The position numbers and the translations under genes were made by a program. Positions 22,565 through 32,833 of a DNA stretch of 64,000 bases are shown in pieces. The stretch lies in the NCBI GenBank assembly GCA_021399435.1, contig JAJTUP010000019.1:496001-560000 (forward strand), read 5' to 3'. Below the pieces are notes generated by a model that was not told where the DNA came from, made no database searches, and saw nothing but the letters and a program-made list of their open reading frames with translations. This DNA comes from Diaporthe sp. PMI_573. Taxonomy: Eukaryota > Ascomycota > Sordariomycetes > Diaporthales > Diaporthaceae. Position 1 is the first letter of the stretch. The number at the start of each line of letters is the position of its first letter.

Positions 22565-22870
22565 TGATTACTGTGTACCTGCTTATATATCCCATAGGCG
22601 TTTATCCCACAGGAGGGTCTCCCACAGGAGGGTCTCCCACAAGAGGGTCTCCAACAAGAGGGTCTTCATAGGAGGGTCTTTCACGGGAGGTTATCCCATA
22701 GGAGGTTATCCCGCAGGAGGTTATCCCATAGGAGGCTATCCCATACGAGGTCATCCCATACGAGGTTATCCTATAGATGGTTACGTATTGAACACTGCCT
22801 GGGTGGTTCACTACATAGATGCCGTGGCCTCGTAGCGGACACACCCGAGCAAAGCTCGTCGTGTACTGAT
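22565..22870 (-). repeat. Dispersed repeat copy A with 15-bp tandem array
   Basis: On the minus strand: a head (about 22795-22865: GCTCGGGTGTGTCCGCTACG...GGCATCTATGTAGTG), then about 13 degenerate 15-bp units near AACCTCCTATGGGAT (later units AGACCCTCCTGTGGG), ending in GGGATATATAAGC. The same head and units recur at 29.5 and 61.4 kb. Because the unit is 15 bp, a 156-codon frame with pentapeptide repeats (TSYGI, DPPVG) stays open across it; I do not take this as a gene. Lies between the GH36 and beta-MPP promoters. Confidence 0.8.
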
Positions 22871-23354
22871 CATGGAAGCCCAACTGTACAGTGCATGATA
22901 GCCGTGGAGAAATTTGTCCATGTCCCAAATGTCCATCTGTCTCAATGCCCAGCTTCCTGTGATTTGGTCTGTGTTGTAGTGATCGCCACATACTCCCACT
23001 TATTCCTGCTGCCCCTCCAGTCCGGAATGGAATGGAGTGGAGGCAGGCAGCTGGTTGACAGGGGTGCTCCATTGATTACATAACTGGTACCTTAGCCAAT
23101 CAGAAGCGGTGCAATTTCGTCGGGAGCGGGAGTAATCGGCATACTCTGCAGAATGCCTGAGGCCAAGGTTTTCGAGCTGGCTTGCCTTGCCGGAAGACAT
23201 CAGTTTTGTTCGACGATTAAACGCCTCAACCCACCCAGCCCGCCCATCCAACCCCGTATCTTGCCAGTCTCCAGGTACTTCCTGCCTCGAATCGCTCCCA
23301 GGCCTGCCATTGACCGTCCCCCAGATCAGCCCAGGCGATTGGCAAACGCTCACG

Positions 23355-24951
23355 ATGGCGTCCCGGAGACTCGCTCTGAACCTTTCCAAGGGCCTCACCA
23401 AGAGGGCATTCCCTTCGGCCGGCCTGCGACGAAACTTCGCTACTCCCGTTTCCGCGCCCATCAAGACCCAGACCACAACGCTTAAGAATGGGTTGACCGT
23501 CGCCACCCAACACTCCCCATATGCGCAGACCTCCACTGTCGGCATGTGGATCGACGCCGGTTCGCGAGCAGAGACAGCAGAGACAAATGGCACGGCGCAC
23601 TTCCTCGAGCACTTGGCCTTCAAGGTACACAGCCCGGACGGGGCCGGTCAGACTGGCACTGCACACAACGCTAACACGTCGAAAGGGTACCGCCAACCGG
23701 ACACAACAACAGCTCGAGCTCGAGATCGAGAACCTCGGCGCGCACCTGAACGCCTACACCTCTGTACGTCGCGTTACACCAATGAGCTCCGAGAATATCA
23801 GATCTGACAATAGCCCAGCGCGAGAACACCGTCTACTTCGCCAAGGCCCTCAACGAGGACGTGCCGCAATGTGTCGACATCCTCGCCGATATCCTCCAGA
23901 ACTCCAAGCTCGAGGCATCCGCTATCGAGCGGGAACGCGACGTCATCCTGCGCGAGTCCGAGGAGGTCGAGAAGCAGATTGAGGAGGTCGTCTTTGACCA
24001 CCTTCACGCCACCGCCTTCCAGCACCAGCCCCTGGGCCGCACGATCCTGGGCCCCAAGGAGAACATCCGTGACATCACCCGGACCGAGCTCGTGAACTAC
24101 GTAAACAACAACTACACTGCCGACCGCATGGTCCTCGTTGGTGCTGGTGGCATCCCCCACGAGACCCTCGTCGAGCTTGCCGACAAGAACTTCGCCAAGC
24201 TGTCTGCGAAGTCCCCCGAGACCCACGCCTACCTCCTCTCCAAGAAGAAGCCCGAGTTCATTGGCTCTGATGTCCGGATACGCGACGACACCATTCCCAC
24301 CGCCAACATTGCCATTGCCGTTGAGGGCGTTAGCTGGAACGACGAGGACTACTTCACTGCTCTGGTCGCCCAGGCCATCGTCGGCAACTACGACAAGGCT
24401 CTGGGCAATGCGCCTCACCAGGGCAGCAAGCTCAGCGGCTTCGTTCACAAGAACGACCTGGCCAACAGCTTCATGAGCTTCTCCACAAGCTACAGCGACA
24501 CTGGGTGAGATTCATGCTCATGGCTGGGTGTTCCTGTGAAGTACGCTAATCCCGTGATAGTCTCTGGGGCATTTACCTCGTGACCGACAAGCTCACCCGC
24601 GTCGACGACCTCGTGCACTTCGCCATGCGCGAGTGGACTCGCCTCTCCCAGTCCGTCACCGAAGCCGAGGTCGAGCGCGCCAAGGCCCAGCTGAAGGCCT
24701 CAATCCTGCTGTCCCTGGACGGCACCACCGCCCTGGCTGAGGATATCGGCCGACAGATCGTGACCACCGGCCGACGGATGAACCCTGGTGAGATCGAGCG
24801 AACCATCGATGCTGTTTCCGCCAACGACGTCATCAGCTTCGCACAGAGGAGGATCTGGGATCAAGATGTCGCCGTTTCTGCTGTCGGCAGCATCGAGGGA
24901 CTGTTCGATTACCAGAGGCTCCGTGGCGATATGAGCAGGATGTTCTCTTGA
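23355..24951 (+). CDS. mas1: Mitochondrial processing peptidase beta subunit
   Basis: Exons 23355-23624, 23686-23763, 23819-24504 and 24561-24951 give 474 residues, the usual length. An Arg-rich, acid-poor N-terminus ([19 protein letters not shown]) is a matrix targeting sequence. The inverted zinc motif H82-F-L-E85-H86 is intact, as in catalytic M16 peptidases, followed by [12 protein letters not shown] and the [10 protein letters not shown] helix that supplies further ligands. With the alpha subunit it removes presequences from imported proteins; in Neurospora the beta subunit also serves as core protein 1 of the cytochrome bc1 complex. The C-terminal M16 domain ([15 protein letters not shown], [10 protein letters not shown]) is complete. 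The start is the first ATG before the presequence. The symbol follows the yeast name. Confidence 0.95.
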
Positions 24952-25500
24952 GCTAAGCGATCGATTGAGAGAGAGAAAATCAAGAGAGAAAGCGAAAAGT
25001 GGAAAGAGTGAATTGGTCGAGAAGGCGGCAGCATTGGTTGTATAATACCTGTGGAGACACCGGCCGAACTGTACTGTAGTCGGGGTAGACATAGAATCGA
25101 CGACAGATGGTCATTGCACCACTTCAACAAGATTCCCTTTGTTATCAATTGTCTGTCGCGGCTTCTGCGCGAAATTTGATGATCCGGACAAAATCTGTAG
25201 GCGACAGACATACTGAGCCCCTGTCAGGAGAGACGACCAACGGACGACGGCACTTAAAAGCAATGGACGGTCGACCTGTTAGCTGCCTGACGTCTTGTTT
25301 GACGGCGCTTCGCTCCTTCCTTCCAAGGTTGTCAGCCAGTCGCCCGCCCGCGAACTCGTCCCAGAGCAGGCCCACGTCACCCTGCTTCGATCTTCACACC
25401 ATCGCCTGCAGCGAAAGCGACCTGTGCCCATGAAAAAGTACCACACGCCCATCTCGAGAACCAACTGGCCCCGAAACGCTGTGTGCGACCTGATCGCATC
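24952..25500. other. Intergenic, no supported gene
   Basis: Contains the beta-MPP 3' UTR and the upstream region of the next ORF. No domain-like open frame, repeat or RNA gene is seen. Confidence 0.4.
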
Positions 25501-26145
25501 ATGTACGATCCTCACAGCATCGGCGAGAGGCAGTTCTCAAAATTGAGCGTCACAGGCCGCGTCGTCATAGCCATCCTCCTCCTGGCCATTCTGCTCCAGC
25601 TCGTGGTGTTGACCATCGCCATCCTGCGAGGCTTGATCTACTTTCTGATCGTCACAATCAATGTCTTTGTCATCTGGCCGATCTGGACACTCATCAGCGT
25701 CCTCCGCCTAGTTCTCAAGCTACTCAAATTTGTCGTCCTGGTGCTCGTCTGGGCCATCTACTCCTTGGTCCGTGGTGTTGCAGCAACTTTCGTGCTCTTC
25801 GGAATCTGTGGCAGTCGACATACACGAGCGAAGACCGGCGGCGACGGCGGCGATGGAGAAGTTCTGGAGACTGGCCGACAGGAAGCAAGCTTGACGTCCT
25901 TTCAAGGCTCTGGGGTGGCAGGGCACAGGCCCCAGGGGTGGCAGATTCACTTCCTCCTTTCTAACGGGCCTGATCGGTGCGGACACAACATTGGATTCAT
26001 CGTGGGTGGTATAGACGGCGCCAGAGTATGGCAAGCCACTCCACCAGGAGGGGACAGGTTGTTGGTGGCCCAGGGCAGTCTGGCTCGGCGCTCGACCACC
26101 GCTTATGCAGAAGCAACCCGTACGCGGAGCGACCATGGAAGCTGA
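25501..26145 (+). CDS. Putative small multi-pass membrane protein, unknown
   Basis: Open frame of 214 residues from MYDPHSIGERQFSK (an in-frame ATG six codons upstream at 25483 is also possible). Three hydrophobic stretches lie in the first 115 residues (VVIAILLLAILLQLVVLTIAIL, then IYFLIVTINVFVIWPIWTLI, then FVVLVLVWAIYSLV), so an integral membrane protein is likely. The hydrophilic second half (from about residue 120) has weak coding character and could be frame-shifted by an unseen intron. I recognise no family. It lies convergent with the ABC transporter gene. Existence is moderately supported and function unknown. Confidence 0.45.
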   Translation: MYDPHSIGERQFSKLSVTGRVVIAILLLAILLQLVVLTIAILRGLIYFLIVTINVFVIWPIWTLISVLRLVLKLLKFVVLVLVWAIYSLVRGVAATFVLFGICGSRHTRAKTGGDGGDGEVLETGRQEASLTSFQGSGVAGHRPQGWQIHFLLSNGPDRCGHNIGFIVGGIDGARVWQATPPGGDRLLVAQGSLARRSTTAYAEATRTRSDHGS

Positions 26146-26367
26146 GGGGTTCATGTTCATCGGCTGATCTCGACGGCATCTGGAGGACTCTTTTGGTGGA
26201 CGCTCTGATATCATCTAGACAGGTTTATGGGAGAACATGAATGCCCGGTGGCAGCACGCACGGAAGAAGAGAATCAATCGCCAACAGGTCTTGCAATGGT
26301 GAAAAGATGCAGTCGAGCGGACTAGATATAAAACACATACATACATGCCCACATACACCTCCATTGA

Positions 26368-28925
26368 TCATGTCTGTACGTCCACATTTCCCTGCTCGTC
26401 TGCGCGGGTCTCCTGCGCATCCCCCTTCTCCGTATATGCAGGAGGCAGCAGGCTGTCGCCGCCCTCGACCCACACCTGCGCGAGCTCCTTCTCGATCTCG
26501 TCCCTCCTCGTCCTCCACTCCTCGACCTTGGTCAGCCTCTCCCTCAGATCTTGGAGCTCCCTCTCGACGTGCATCTTCTCCCGCTCGGTGCCGATGCGCT
26601 CGAACTCCCATTCGTCGCCGTTCTCGCCCATGCCGAGCACGAGGTTAAAAGTATGGTATTTCTTGAGGGAGGCACGGGTCGAAATCGTGATGAGTGCTGA
26701 TTAAATCATGCAAGTTAGCGCTGGGCAGAGAAAGGCTTCCGGCGGTAGCGAAGGGACTGCGTGGCCTTGAAATGGGGCAACTTACTTATCCCCTTCTCCT
26801 TGCAAGTTTCATACAAGATTCCCTCCACATCACTCGACACCGCGCTCGTGCCTTCATCGATGAACGCGTACTGCGGTTCATGGTACAACAGCCTCGCAAT
26901 GCCCATCCTCTGCTTCTCGCCACCGCTGAGAACATCCTTCCACTCCTTCTTGGTGTCCCAGCCGCCCTCGCGATCAGGCAGGTACCCTAGTCTCGCGGCC
27001 TCAAGCACGCCCTTCAGGTCGTGCTCGTTCTTCCTCTTGTTGCGCATGTCTGCCTCGCCGTCCGGGTAAATGACCTGGTCCCGCAGCGTGCCCACGCTGA
27101 GGTAGGGCCGTTGCGGGAGAAACATGATTCCGTCTTCGCCGTTGGCCTTTGGTCGCGACACTAGGCCGCGATACACGGGCCACAGCCCGGCCAGGATCCG
27201 ACTGATGGCACTCTTACCGACGCCATTGGGGCCCGAGATGAGCAGGTGTTCGCCGCGGCGGACAATGAGGCTGATGGACTCGATCAGCTCGTCGCCTCCC
27301 TGCGGCCACAAGGCTGGAGCGACTATGGGCACATTCTCCAGCCGTACACCGTCAAAACCCTTCTGCATTGTGCCCTGAACATCACTGAGAGAGTAGAGCT
27401 CGTTGGGTCTGCCCCGAGCAAAGTAAGCGTCGGCGTGTGCGCGATGGAGAGTTGAGATGAGCGTGTACACGCGGCTAGTGTATCCGGCCAGCTCGGACAA
27501 ATCCTTGATGCTATACATCATGCGGCCACCGGCATCGGCGAGCGAGAGCATGAGGCGCTTGTTCGTGATGAAGTTCTGCATACGCCCGCGCTCGCGACCA
27601 CCCTTTTCGGCCGAATCCAAGAGCTCTGATGCCCCGCCCAGTCCTCCCCAGGCGGGGAGGAAAACTGGCAACGAGGACAGGAGATAGCCGTAGGCACTCC
27701 AGCTATATTTCAAGATGAAATCTTCCAGAATGTTGTAGCGTATCTTGAGCATGTATATCCCCTCCATCCAGGTCTTGAGAGATTTGAACTCGCGGTTGAG
27801 GAAGTGCTTCTCCATTTCCGCGCCGCCATAGAAGGCCACTTCCTCCGCGTTGGCTATCAGGCGGGCATGCAAGCTGCGGAAATCGCCCTCCTTTGCGCCT
27901 TCGACAGCCTTGAGCTTGCCGAACGGAGGCGAGAGGCGTCTAAGGATGGATGCAGTGAAGAAGTAATTGCTTAATAGACCGGTCAAAGCCAAGGGGCCGA
28001 GAGACCGGTAGAGTTGGTAGTTGAAAACACAGATGTCGACAAAAGGTTTTCCCAGGGACGAATATAGGTTCGCAGCTGCAGCGCAGAACAGGGTCAGGTC
28101 TTGAGTGATGAACTGGTCTGCTCCTTGGCCAACACCGCCGTCCAGGTTCGATAACTTGTAGTAGTTGAGATTGTCGTTGAGGTAAAGGTCATGTATGTAT
28201 CGCGTCAATCTTGTCCGGAACGCGATCGATACCTTGGACTCGAGGAACTTGATCATGGCGTTGGTGTAGGAGGCAAAGCTTCCCAATCCGCACCATTTGA
28301 CAATGCCCCAGATAAACGACTTGCCGTTGCCAGCCACCAAGTCACGGACAATCTCACCGTCCAGGCGGGCAACCACCAAGGAGAGATAAGTCCGCAGCAT
28401 GAGAAAAACACCATGGCTGACGAGCAACCCCGCCTCCTTGCTCGTCCACCTCGGTATCATGATGCTCATCAGGCTCAGGAACTGGTGGAGGAAGGCCAGG
28501 TTGAGCCCCGGCTTAGTCTGTGCGGAGGGAACGGTGCCATCGCCCAGGCCTGAGACCCGTGGCGGGTTCAGGAAAAGCCTCCGGTGAGCCTCAAAGGTCA
28601 GCGGCTTGGTGGTGTGGATGACAACCTTGGAGGTGCCGTCCTTGTAAGGGACGTAGACGGTGCGCGAGCCATCCTTATTGTGCAGCCACGAGTTGGTCCT
28701 CACAAGCTTGAAGCCCTGCTCCTTCTCCGACTTCCTGCGCCTCCACCAGCGTCGGGAACCCTCTGCGCCGAGTATGATGGAGGAAACGAGAGCGAGGGTC
28801 GCGAGGAGGCGGGTCGTTCGCGAAGTCTGGCGCAAGCGGGTTCGAATCAGGGTGGTATACTTTTCGACCAGCTCCAGAATGGCACCCTCGGCGGCTGAGT
28901 GCCGCAGCGTCGACTGGCCTGCCAT
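26368..28925 (-). CDS. Peroxisomal ABCD half-transporter (Pxa1/Pxa2-like)
   Basis: Two exons, 28925-26786 and 26696-26368, with an 89-bp intron; 822 residues from MAGQSTLRH. An upstream in-frame ATG at 29006 would add 27 Arg/His-rich residues. The N-terminal half is the ABCD transmembrane domain, with the loop motif NAEEVAFYGGAEMEK (EAA-like, diagnostic of this subfamily). The nucleotide-binding domain has Walker A GPNGVGKSA, signature LSGGEKQR and Walker B YAFIDEGTSAV; the exon join produces ITLITISTRASLKKYH, the H-loop end. The C-terminus is an acidic/basic helical tail. In the family, two half-transporters pair in the peroxisome membrane to import long-chain fatty acyl-CoA for beta-oxidation. 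Which of the two fungal paralogues this is cannot be settled by eye. Confidence 0.93.
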
Positions 28926-29514
28926 GCTGTGTTGGCGTGGCGGATTTCTATCGAGAGTTTGTCGGAGGATATGCCATCGGGTATGGCGGCGGCGCTGTGC
29001 GATCAAGCCGAGCGCCCTTGTCAGTCAACGGCGACTGCGATGCAAGTGAACAGTTTAAGAAGCCATTCAAGTCAGGCAGAAATTTGGTAGGACTTCCAGA
29101 GGGCATGCGACGAAGCAGGTGATCAGGCGTTGAGGAATCGCTCTTGTTGTGCCAAGGTGAGGTTCTGCCGATTTCATGCTTGTTGTCCCGATGTCATCGA
29201 GCCGGGTTGTGGCATGTGATATCTTGTCCCTTGTCAGGTACCCCAGGATTTTGGGCCCGAGGCTCTAAACCGGGAGGCCCCCAAGCGGAGAACGTCGAAC
29301 TGGCCCGAGCTTCACTCCAGGGGGGCTTCCTCGCTCAACCGTCCGACCTTGCCTAGGCTTATTATGTAGTGTACCACAGTATTCCGAGGTAGGTAAAGAT
29401 GGCTCGCCACCATTGAACGCAAATCTCGTTTCTCCAGCCTGCAGTGATCCTCGAGCTTCAAATCGGTCTGGGACTGCTCGTTCCCTGGCCTTACGCTGGC
29501 CGGCTCATCCTCTC

Positions 29515-29815
29515 CATAAAGACTGATCGCTCGGGTGTCTGCAGGTATGCGGCCACAGCATCTTATGCCCACCTGGGCACCCTCCTACTGGATAACATCC
29601 CATGGGTTACTCTCTTGCAGGATACCCTGCTATCCTCTTGTAGGACAACCTTCTATGGGATAGCCTCCCTTGGGAACCCCTCCTATGGGAAACCTTTCCG
29701 TGGAACAATCTCCTACGGGATATATACAGAAGGTAACCAGGCCACAGGGGCTCCGTAATGACGTTTTTGTATTTTGTATTCTATTTTTTGAACGTGGCTG
29801 TGTTACTGTAATAAT
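29515..29815 (+). repeat. Dispersed repeat copy B with 15-bp array
   Basis: Head (TCGCTCGGGTGTCTGCAGGT...GGCCACAGCATCTTATG), then about nine degenerate 15-bp units (for example AACCTTCTATGGGAT, AACCCCTCCTATGGG), then ATCTCCTACGGGATATATACAG and a T-rich tail (TATTTTTTGAACGTGGCTGTGTTACTG). It matches copies A (minus strand) and C. It lies about 0.6 kb upstream of the ABC transporter. Confidence 0.8.
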
Positions 29816-30474
29816 GTATGTGAAGAGATCTAAGGCCTTGCCCGCGAAGACCACATCTCCCGCTGCTCTGGATTGCAATCGCGCTCACTGCAATGTGGAT
29901 TAGGTTATGTCTGAAGGTCAGACACAAGACCACTGCTAATCCACGGTGTGTCTCATGGTAAGTCAGTCCAGCCCAGCTCCTACCAGTCTGTACAACCGTG
30001 GTAGACTATGTGCCTGAGTGCGGGGGTTGTGAACCGTTACACCTTCACCCACACGATCAAGTCGTCAGACCGCACTTTTCAACGATCTCGTTCCAGAGAC
30101 AGAGACGGAGGCAATCAGAGACAAGCCAGACAGTGTGCATCCGTGGCCTGTGCCCGACCATGGAGTTCATTTCAATCCAAAGTCTAACCAGGGCGTGCCA
30201 TTCCGTTGGGTGGACGGGCTGGTTCCTCCGGATGCACTCCGCTCCATGGTTCGGCGGCAACAGGACCAATCAAGACCATGACAGCCCATGGCTTTGCACA
30301 CGGGTATCCGTCCGCACCTCAAGGGTGTCAAGCATGTGGTGCTTGCTTTCGGTCCGCAGCGGCTGCCGAGTTCAAGCAAGGTGCTGCTGAGGGTTGTTAC
30401 TGGCTAAGCCGTCCGACCTTGGAGCCCCAAGAGCTGGCAGATCTGGGCATCCGGGCATCAGCTCTCAGCACCAC

Positions 30475-30522
30475 CATCAGTGTCAGTGTCAGTGTCAGCG
30501 TCAGCGTCAGCATCAGCATCAG
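30475..30522. repeat. Hexanucleotide repeat (YRTCAG)8
   Basis: Eight consecutive six-base units of the form CATCAG, TGTCAG or CGTCAG, with variation only in the first two bases. Simple-sequence tract, not coding. Confidence 0.85.
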
Positions 30523-32486
30523 GGCACCTACGACGGCGGGCCAGGCTGTGGCAGATTTGCCTCGCCATTCCCTGAGATGCATGATACCAAGTAGCTCCTT
30601 TGGGGGAGAAACTCTCTCGACGTGCCAGGAACCTGTGGAAGCCATGACAAGCTTCTCTGGCTTCAGCTACCCGCCGTCTCCACCGTGCGTGCGTGAAACG
30701 TGGGCTCCGATTGTGGATTGGTGGGTTCAATCGGGAACCAAATCATACCCAGCTTGCCCAGGTACCGCAGTTACTGCAATGTCGCGTTATTCCCTCGCAG
30801 CAGAAGCAACGTGCCCAGATGCCTGGGTGCCGCAGTGCCCAAGGCCCCCTTTTCCCCCCAAGTTGTGCATTATGCAGACTGGGCAGGGCAGCTCCTCATA
30901 CGTACCAATAATTGCTTGTGGCCCCTCGGGTAATTGTGTCATGCCTCGTCCCCCTGCTCGGTTTCCGGGCTGACTGGCCGTCTGGATGTCGCTCTCGCTC
31001 GCCTCCCCTGGCAACTCTGCATGACCTGCTCCATCGCTGGTGGTCACGGGCGTGCTCGTGGACGGGACGGGCCATCGGTGATGATGCGCATTGGGCTGTG
31101 CACCGGGTGAGTGCTCCACGGGCGACGAGACTGGTGTCCGATGCTGGACCCCCGGGACGCCATGATGCCGTCTGTCGGACACCGCTGTCAGACGGCCGGG
31201 TGGCGACGAAAGCATTGCCTGTTGTTTGTGGTCTACACCGACTGGGTACCAATCTATAAGATATTGCTGTATTTGCCAGTTAACTACCGGGCTGCCCAGA
31301 TGAGACGCGGCCGTGACACTCTACCAGGCCTCGGAGATCCTGCAGGAGGACATTGTCATTACTGTCATTACTACTGTATATAATAATAACCACGCCCCCC
31401 ACTGCCCACCAAACATTACACCAGGTACCCGACCTGGGTACTGTGTCTGTGATCCGTGTCCGTGTGTCTGCTCCAGCAGTCCAGGCGACCAGTTCCCATC
31501 GCTTGGGACCGAGCCGGCCTGGTCCACCCAGCTTTTAGTGTCCAGTGTCATCTCCTTGTTGCGCCTGCTAATAAGACCAGACCTGAGCTCCAGCACCCGA
31601 AAAGGGAAGCCCTGCCCTCCCACGGCCGTGGGCCCTGGGCCCTGACGGGCCATGATGGGCCACGGCACACAGTTTCCACAGCCAGGATGCATGGATGGGC
31701 AGATACAACGCTGTTAGTGCAGTCGGGGTGAGGTCCGCTTCAGGAGACTAAGGTGCCTCCCCAAGCCACTCATCAGCCAGAACCAGGCCCCTTAGGCGGA
31801 ATTGGGCAAGATGTCCTTCCTCCCGGCCGGGGTGCGTTATCTAGCTGCTAGCACCAGTACCGCAATTTACCTGCCCATCCACCCATCCACCCTGCCAGGC
31901 CCGTCTCCCAGGACTGCCTTTCTTTGGACGCTGGCCCAATCTCGCTTCTGCTGCTAGACTTCTTCAGCCTCCGATCCGATACCTTCTTCAACCTCTCCAG
32001 AGCTCCTTTCCCCATCCACTGCGTACCTCCAAAGCCCAGAATCCCTTCTGGTTGACGGGCGACGCGGCTTTGCAACTGTCCTGCGCTGCACTTCGATCCT
32101 GTGCCCTGCCCTGGGAACCCGCCTCTCCTGCTTGCATGCAACTGAAAGTTTGGGGTTGCCTTCCGGTCCGCTCTATCTGCCCACACCCACCCTAGGTGAC
32201 CAGAGCATCATCAGCCCCCCCGTTCGACCTCCTTTTGGCGCGCGAGCGGCACCCTCATCTCCCGACCGAGATCAGCCCCTTGTCGAATCTGCGAGCTCGA
32301 AATTACCCAACTTGCTTACTCGAGAAACACCTCCGACATACTTGACCACAACCCAAACTGTTCACCCTCGTCAACATCGTCGCCGACAAGCTGAACTGGC
32401 GCCACCCCCAAGCCCTGCGACCCTCGAACGAGAGCTTTGGGACCTTGTACGCGGTTGGGACCCCCAAGTTGACTGCGACTACAGAG

Positions 32487-32782
32487 GTACGTGAGGATTC
32501 CCTACAGTTTCTCCCTCCCAGAACCCGACCACGGGCACTCGCTCTGCAATGGCCCTTCCCCCCAACGCCAGCTCGCCAGCTCATCGCCCGGGAGAGAATC
32601 AATGCATTGCGCTCTCTGGGACCAGCCCCCAATCAGCTCTGGGCCGGGGCCTTGGCTTTCGCAATGACAAGATGGCCGGGCATGTCGCCTCGTGAGATTT
32701 CGTCAACCATTTCGCGCGCTCCTTTTCTGCCTGGCTGTCGAACCCACGTGCTGTTTCTCAATGCTGACCAATGTGGTCGCAG
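32487..32782 (+). other. Possible 5' UTR intron of the Psr-type phosphatase gene
   Basis: GTACGTGAGG donor after CTACAGAG, and a CTGACC branch-like site followed by GTGGTCGCAG acceptor, 51 bp before the start codon. No coding continuity is expected because the ATG is downstream. Transcript data would decide. Confidence 0.4.
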
Positions 32783-32833
32783 GCTAGATCCCAGCTGCCA
32801 GTGTAGATCCCATCATCGACTTCAAACGGCGAA

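Larger units (their letters stand above)
28926..32486. other. Gene-poor intergenic block
   Basis: About 3.5 kb between the divergent ABC transporter (-) and Psr-type phosphatase (+) genes. It holds repeat copy B (29.52-29.82 kb) and a hexanucleotide repeat at 30475-30522. Open frames of up to 255 codons overlap on both strands, include simple repeats and show no domain. Pyrimidine-rich sequence from about 31.86 kb onward resembles a long fungal promoter and 5' UTR. Confidence 0.45.

Noticed and set aside
22590..22800. CRISPR-like array
   Set aside because: Units are 15 bp, contiguous and degenerate with no spacers, in a eukaryotic genome.
23798..24448. Minus-strand 216-codon Val/Leu/Gly-rich frame
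   Set aside because: Mirror of beta-MPP exon 3.
28840..28860. GGTTCGAATC as a tRNA T-loop
   Set aside because: Lies inside the ABC transporter coding sequence and has no cloverleaf partner sequence.
30206..30973. 255-codon plus-strand frame with SVSVSVS run
   Set aside because: Openness comes from a hexanucleotide repeat and GC-rich sequence; no domain, splice support or biased codon use.
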